From Bacillus massilioanorexius (GTDB lineage Bacteria; Bacillota; Bacilli; Bacillales; DSM-1321), in assembly GCF_902374955.1 (NCBI RefSeq), contig NZ_CABKRX010000087.1, positions 62,001 through 126,000 on the forward strand: a DNA stretch of 64,000 nt, written 5' to 3'. Below, piece after piece: positions 59,966 to 64,000 of the stretch. The notes under the pieces were generated by a model. That model was not told the origin of the DNA, made no database searches, and worked only from the letters and a program-made list of their open reading frames with translations. Within the stretch, counting starts at the first letter, position 1, and each line of letters begins with the position of its first letter. Position numbers and translations under genes: made by a program.

Positions 59966-61699
59966 TTATTTTTTAGAATATTCAAAACCTGTTAATGTAC
60001 CATCATTCGAGAATCCACAAACTGCGTCCGGCGCAACAAGAACTTCTATTAAATAAGGCTTTCCACTCTCAACAGCACGTTTTAATGCTGGTTTAATACC
60101 ATTATAATGAGTCACAAGTTCACCTCTTACACCCATTCCTTCTGCTGTCTTAACAAAGTCAATCCCACGTTCTTCATTGTCACATAACTCATTTTTATAA
60201 ATTAAATCCGTCGAGATATCACGCTCATCATAGAACCAATTTTGCTGTTGACGGATTAACCCCAATAGACTGTTATTCATCACAAATACAATTACAGGAA
60301 TATTATGCTTCGCAGCTGTTGCTAAGTCTTGTAAGGACATTCCTAAACTTCCATCTCCAACAATGTTGACACTTTGTCTTTCTGGAAATGCAAGTTTTGC
60401 TGCCATTGCTGCACCAAGACCCCAACCCATTGTTCCAGCTCCACCTGTGATAAGGTACGTGCGTGGAACGTATGTTTCAAACAACTGACAAGACCAAATT
60501 TGACTTAGACCGCAGTCATGTGAAACAAAAGCATCACGATCTAGATATTCTCGAAGCTCGCGTAAAGCACGTTCTGGTCTAATCGGAAGATCTTCATAAT
60601 CTGTTTTACGAGCATGTTTTGTTCTTTCTTCCGTTAAATCTATTTTTGTATCAGTTTCAGCTGTTGCTGCGACATCAATACCTAACTCTTTATAAGCTTT
60701 CGCTAATTTAGCCATAAAAGTTTTAACATCAGACACAACGCCCAATTCCGTTGACACTACTTTCCCAATTTCCTTCTTTTCAATATTTACATGAATGATT
60801 TTTGCATCATGTTTAAATATTTCAACATTACCTGTACTACGATCAGCAAATCTTCCACCTAAATTAATAATTAAATCCGCTTCAAGAATTGTTTTGTTTC
60901 CAAATGGCGTATCGAGCATAGTTCCCATACGACCTGCAAATAATGGATGATCATTCGGGAATGTATCAATACCCATACATGTTGTTACTACTGGAATTTG
61001 AAGTGTTTCAGCTAGGTCCTTTAATTCTGCTGTAGAATTAGAAAGATTAATCCCACCACCTGAAATAAAGACAGGCTTTTTCGCTTCCTTCACAAGTCCA
61101 AGAACTTTTTCAATATCTTCATCGGTTGCTTGTGGATGAACATCGGATTGACTAGATGCTATTAGTTCATCTAAATCAACTTCAATTTCAACTTTCTGTT
61201 GATCAAGAGGAAGGTCTATTAAAACAGGGCCTTTTCTTCCAGTAGTGGCTGTCTCCCAAGCCTCATGAATTAATTCTGCAGCTTTTGTGCCATCTGTTAA
61301 AATGTACGAAGCCTTTGTTACCGGTTTCGCCATTTCAACGATTGGTGCTTCTTGAAATTGCATAGTTCCAATAAGAGTAGATTTTTGTTGACCAGTTAAA
61401 GCGATCATTGGGATAGAATCCATCCATGCGCCATATAAGCCTGTTAAGAAGTTAGTTCCTCCTGGACCAGATGTTGCTGCACAGACTCCTACTTCCCCAG
61501 TTGCTCTCGAATAACCATCTGCCATAAAAGCGCCTGTTTGTTCATGCCGAACAACATATGATTGAATATTAGTTTTTTCTCGAATGGCATCATAAACCGG
61601 TAAAATAGCTGCTCCCGGTACTCCATAAATATGCTTTACTCCTCTTTTTTCTAAGTAAAGAGCAATCGCTTCTCCTGCTGGCATTTTTTGCTTCGCCAT
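59966..61699 (-). CDS. TPP-dependent carboligase, glyoxylate carboligase/acetolactate synthase-like
   Basis: A 577-residue ThDP enzyme with three domains (about 1-170, 190-330, 370-545). The ThDP motif is GDGSLGMSLQDLATAAKHNI, ending in NN. The C-terminal parts (GLSQIW, NNSLLGLIRQQQNWF and GIDFVKTAEGMGV) read like glyoxylate carboligase (Gcl). However, the cofactor-activating Glu is present at about residue 53 (RHEQTGAFMADGY), where E. coli Gcl has Val. The ATG 61699 has GGGAG upstream; a GTG at 61711 is too close. It lies 22 bases after the DUF1537 gene. Substrate: glyoxylate is likely from the context, not proven. Confidence 0.82.
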   Translation of the reverse strand: MAKQKMPAGEAIALYLEKRGVKHIYGVPGAAILPVYDAIREKTNIQSYVVRHEQTGAFMADGYSRATGEVGVCAATSGPGGTNFLTGLYGAWMDSIPMIALTGQQKSTLIGTMQFQEAPIVEMAKPVTKASYILTDGTKAAELIHEAWETATTGRKGPVLIDLPLDQQKVEIEVDLDELIASSQSDVHPQATDEDIEKVLGLVKEAKKPVFISGGGINLSNSTAELKDLAETLQIPVVTTCMGIDTFPNDHPLFAGRMGTMLDTPFGNKTILEADLIINLGGRFADRSTGNVEIFKHDAKIIHVNIEKKEIGKVVSTELGVVSDVKTFMAKLAKAYKELGIDVAATAETDTKIDLTEERTKHARKTDYEDLPIRPERALRELREYLDRDAFVSHDCGLSQIWSCQLFETYVPRTYLITGGAGTMGWGLGAAMAAKLAFPERQSVNIVGDGSLGMSLQDLATAAKHNIPVIVFVMNNSLLGLIRQQQNWFYDERDISTDLIYKNELCDNEERGIDFVKTAEGMGVRGELVTHYNGIKPALKRAVESGKPYLIEVLVAPDAVCGFSNDGTLTGFEYSKK

Positions 61700-61721
61700 A
61701 CTAACACACACTCCCTTTTCT

Positions 61722-63155
61722 TTATCTAAAATTTTCTACAACTTTTAGAATTGCATCTCTATCTCCTACATTTCCTGGAAAAACAATATAAGGCGTATCT
61801 ATGAAACGAGCCTCCTTTCCAGTTAACCAGACCGGTACACCTGCTATAACTTGCCCTAAGATTTTGGCATGTTTAATTTCTAAACCTTTAGTTGCAATGT
61901 CACTAGAAGTAATGCCACCTTTCGCAATGATAAAGCGAGGTTTAATTTCTAAAGCTCGAACAATTTCAACCAAGGCACTGGATATAGATTGACTAATTAT
62001 TAAATTGTCATCCTTTCCTTCAACTGTAATTACCTTTCTACTTGTATAAATAATCGTATCTTTCTTCAACAATAAATTTTCTTCTAGTTTCTTTATTACG
62101 CTATGAAGTTCTGTATCTCTCAACCGTTCATTCAATATTTTAGGAACATTTACCTCGATAACCTGAATAGGATACTGATCCATAATGACCTCAATTTGCT
62201 CAGTCGTTTTCTGTGTATGTGAACCAACTATAATTAGTCCACCATAATTTTCATCTAAGGCAGTCATATCTTGTGCAGTTAGATAAGGACGGCTTTCTAT
62301 TCCACCAAAAGATTTAATCCAAGACGCCGCCGTTCTAAATAAAAAGTGCTTCCCTACATCAATAGCTCTTAATACTGCCAGTGATACAATATCTAAATCA
62401 TCATAGGACACTGCGTTCACAATAATAGGAGCATTTTGTTTGGCTTTAAGAAGAATTTCATAAACTTTATCAGTACCTCCACTTCGAATATCCTCAATCG
62501 AAATATTCAACACTTCATTCGCCGAAATCTTCCCATTTGTTTTTTCTTCAATCCAATTTGGTAGAAAAGCAGTTGAAAATCCAAAAACAGCATCATTCGA
62601 AAACTCAGTAGAGGATACAGGGACAAGCTTCCCACTTTCAGCAAGATAGTGCGTATCTTGGATTGTATAACGATGTGCCTCAAAGAAAGCAGGTACAAGT
62701 AAATGTCCAGATACTTCAATATCAGCACCATTTAATAATTCACTTTCTAAGACATTAATTTCTAATGGATAATGTCCTCGAAGGGTAGAATCACTTCTGC
62801 TTATCAACGAAAATTTTATCTGAAGTTCCTTAGAAACTTCACAAAGATTTCGCACAATCTCTTGATTTATTCGTTTTGTTTTCTCTGCTGAATAACTTCG
62901 TGTATTCGTTAAAATGTAAAGAACATTTCTATTATCACTGAGACCTTTTTTAATCCATTCTTTACTCCAATCTGTAACCACGTATATATCATGTACAGTT
63001 TGAACACCTGTTGGATCATCATCTAAAACAATCAGCTTATAATTAGAGTTTTGAAGCGTTTTTCTTATTTTTTCTCTTGCTTTTTCAATCTTCTTAACGG
63101 GGGATAAGTCCGCGAGAACCTTATCAATTGGCTGATAATCTACTATTTGATTCAA
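61722..63155 (-). CDS. Four-carbon acid sugar kinase family protein (DUF1537)
   Basis: A 477-residue kinase of the OtnK/DtnK family. LDDDPTGVQTVHD (about 44-56) is the N-terminal sugar-binding signature. SRSDSTLRGHYP (about 118-129) and the C-terminal ATP-binding GGITSSD with FPGNVGD complete it. Known members phosphorylate erythronate, threonate or 3-oxo-acid sugars. An N-terminal stretch of about 40 residues is slightly longer than I expect. It lies between the transketolase subunit and the carboligase and may phosphorylate a product of the latter. The substrate is unknown. Confidence 0.85.
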   Translation of the reverse strand: MNQIVDYQPIDKVLADLSPVKKIEKAREKIRKTLQNSNYKLIVLDDDPTGVQTVHDIYVVTDWSKEWIKKGLSDNRNVLYILTNTRSYSAEKTKRINQEIVRNLCEVSKELQIKFSLISRSDSTLRGHYPLEINVLESELLNGADIEVSGHLLVPAFFEAHRYTIQDTHYLAESGKLVPVSSTEFSNDAVFGFSTAFLPNWIEEKTNGKISANEVLNISIEDIRSGGTDKVYEILLKAKQNAPIIVNAVSYDDLDIVSLAVLRAIDVGKHFLFRTAASWIKSFGGIESRPYLTAQDMTALDENYGGLIIVGSHTQKTTEQIEVIMDQYPIQVIEVNVPKILNERLRDTELHSVIKKLEENLLLKKDTIIYTSRKVITVEGKDDNLIISQSISSALVEIVRALEIKPRFIIAKGGITSSDIATKGLEIKHAKILGQVIAGVPVWLTGKEARFIDTPYIVFPGNVGDRDAILKVVENFR

Positions 63156-63199
63156 GATATAACCTCCTTCCTTAAAGTTATTTAAATGCTAATGATCAT

Positions 63200-64000
63200 T
63201 TAGTTAACAACTTTTGATTCTAATAACTCATAAACAGTAGATACAATTTTATGCGCTCTTAATTCAAAGAAATCCAATAACTCAGGCATTTTACCAGATA
63301 CACCAAAGCGATCATTTGTACCAATTCTTTTTAAAGGAACAGGATAATTTTCAGAAAGTACTTCTGACACAGCACTTCCTAATCCACCAATAATCGAATG
63401 CTCTTCTACTGTCACTACATGTTTTGTTTTTGATACAGATTTTACAATGGCTTCTTTATCAATTGGTTTGATAGTATGAACATGAAGCACTTCAGCGCTT
63501 ATACCTTGTTTTTCTAATTCTGACGCTGCTTTAAATACTTCATCAAGCATAATACCGGTACTTATAATCGTTACATCTGATCCCTCACGATAGAGAGTTG
63601 CTTTTCCAATTACAAATGGATCTTCTTTTTTTGTTACAATTGGAACTGGTAATTTACCTACACGTAAATATAATGGACCATCAAAATGGTAAGCAGCTTC
63701 AACAGCTTTTTCCATTTCAAGAGAGTCTGCCGGAACAACTACAGTCATTCGTGGTAAAGTACGCATTAATGAAATATCCTCAAGCGGAAGATGTGTAGCA
63801 CCCTCCTGAGCAGCTGAAGTTCCAGCATTATGCCCGATAATTTTCACATTGTTATTCGAGTAACATACAGAGATTCTCATTTGATCAAATGCGCGTCCTG
63901 TTAAAAAGTTTGCATATGCGTTAGCAAATGGTACTTTGCCTGCAATCGCTAGACCTGCAGCCGTACCAACTAAATCACACTCTGATATACCAATATTAAA
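63200..64000 (-). CDS. Transketolase, C-terminal subunit (5' end outside window)
   Basis: The window holds 266 codons in frame to its last base; the frame reads FNIGISECDLVGTAAGLAIA from the edge. GISECD is the ThDP-activating Glu motif. LPLEDISLMRTLPRMTVVVPAD and the C-terminal GTNDRFGVSGKMPELLDFF mark the pyrimidine and C-terminal domains of split transketolases. The N-terminal subunit should be the next gene upstream, outside the window. An internal ATG at 63880 is not the start. It probably heads, with its partner, the operon with the DUF1537 kinase, carboligase and TIM barrel. Confidence 0.85.
   Translation of the reverse strand, partial: FNIGISECDLVGTAAGLAIAGKVPFANAYANFLTGRAFDQMRISVCYSNNNVKIIGHNAGTSAAQEGATHLPLEDISLMRTLPRMTVVVPADSLEMEKAVEAAYHFDGPLYLRVGKLPVPIVTKKEDPFVIGKATLYREGSDVTIISTGIMLDEVFKAASELEKQGISAEVLHVHTIKPIDKEAIVKSVSKTKHVVTVEEHSIIGGLGSAVSEVLSENYPVPLKRIGTNDRFGVSGKMPELLDFFELRAHKIVSTVYELLESKVVN

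Noticed and set aside
1..64000. CRISPR array, tRNA, rRNA or insertion sequence
   Set aside because: No regularly spaced repeats, no tRNA-like cloverleaf or rRNA sequence and no transposase were seen.

Overview
The window comes from a low-GC, endospore-forming Bacillaceae chromosome that is not from the B. subtilis species group itself. The evidence is an AT-rich background, strong purine-rich ribosome-binding sites, a large share of genes on the minus strand, spo0M, a YjcZ-type spore peptide and sigV/rsiV. Two blocks keep B. subtilis gene order: the yod region (ctpA-yodJ-deoD ... yozD-yodN-yozE-yokU-kamA) and the yp region (ypqE-msrB-msrA, ypmS-ypmR-ypmQ, tat genes, ilvA, an acyltransferase, dfrA, thyA, ypjP, ypiP, brxA).

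Layout. 0.1-5.8 kb: an AlbA_2 protein, the ECF sigma/anti-sigma pair sigV-rsiV, a lone ATPase, and a TetR regulator beside an MFS exporter split by an in-frame TAG. 5.9-13.1 kb: ctpA, yodJ, deoD, then a unit of a Ser/His-rich peptide, a Ser/Thr kinase and spo0M, then yozD, yodN and yozE. 13.1-13.6 kb: two head-to-tail copies of a dispersed repeat. 14.2-18.9 kb: a GC-richer three-gene unit coding for a 1196-residue AAA+ protein with three CbbX/SpoVK-like modules and two membrane proteins. 19.1-27.6 kb: lysine catabolism through beta-lysine (yodT-S-R-Q-P, then kamR, kamA, yokU), with a textbook sigma-54 promoter in front of kamA. 27.9-43.6 kb: the yp-like housekeeping block. 43.7 kb: remnant of a cell-wall amidase. 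44-47.7 kb: an ABC-F ATPase, a DegV protein and thiol peroxidase.

From 47.7 kb to the end is a purine-catabolic region: uraD-uricase-HIU hydrolase, two PucR-family regulators, a urate/xanthine-type permease, an allantoate amidohydrolase with an M20 hydrolase, and then an unusual carbon module. That module has a glyoxylate-carboligase-like TPP enzyme, a hydroxypyruvate-isomerase-like TIM barrel, a DUF1537 acid-sugar kinase, a transketolase C-terminal subunit running off the window edge, and a class II aldolase. No tartronate-semialdehyde reductase or classical glycerate kinase is visible. I infer that glyoxylate nitrogen and carbon may be recovered by a route that hands hydroxypyruvate to a transketolase. 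Two promoter regions of this block share an identical 19-base element, and one carries a CodY-like box next to a good sigma-A promoter.

I saw no rRNA, tRNA, CRISPR array, insertion sequence or classical riboswitch. All functional names come from reading motifs and gene order; no database search was possible.
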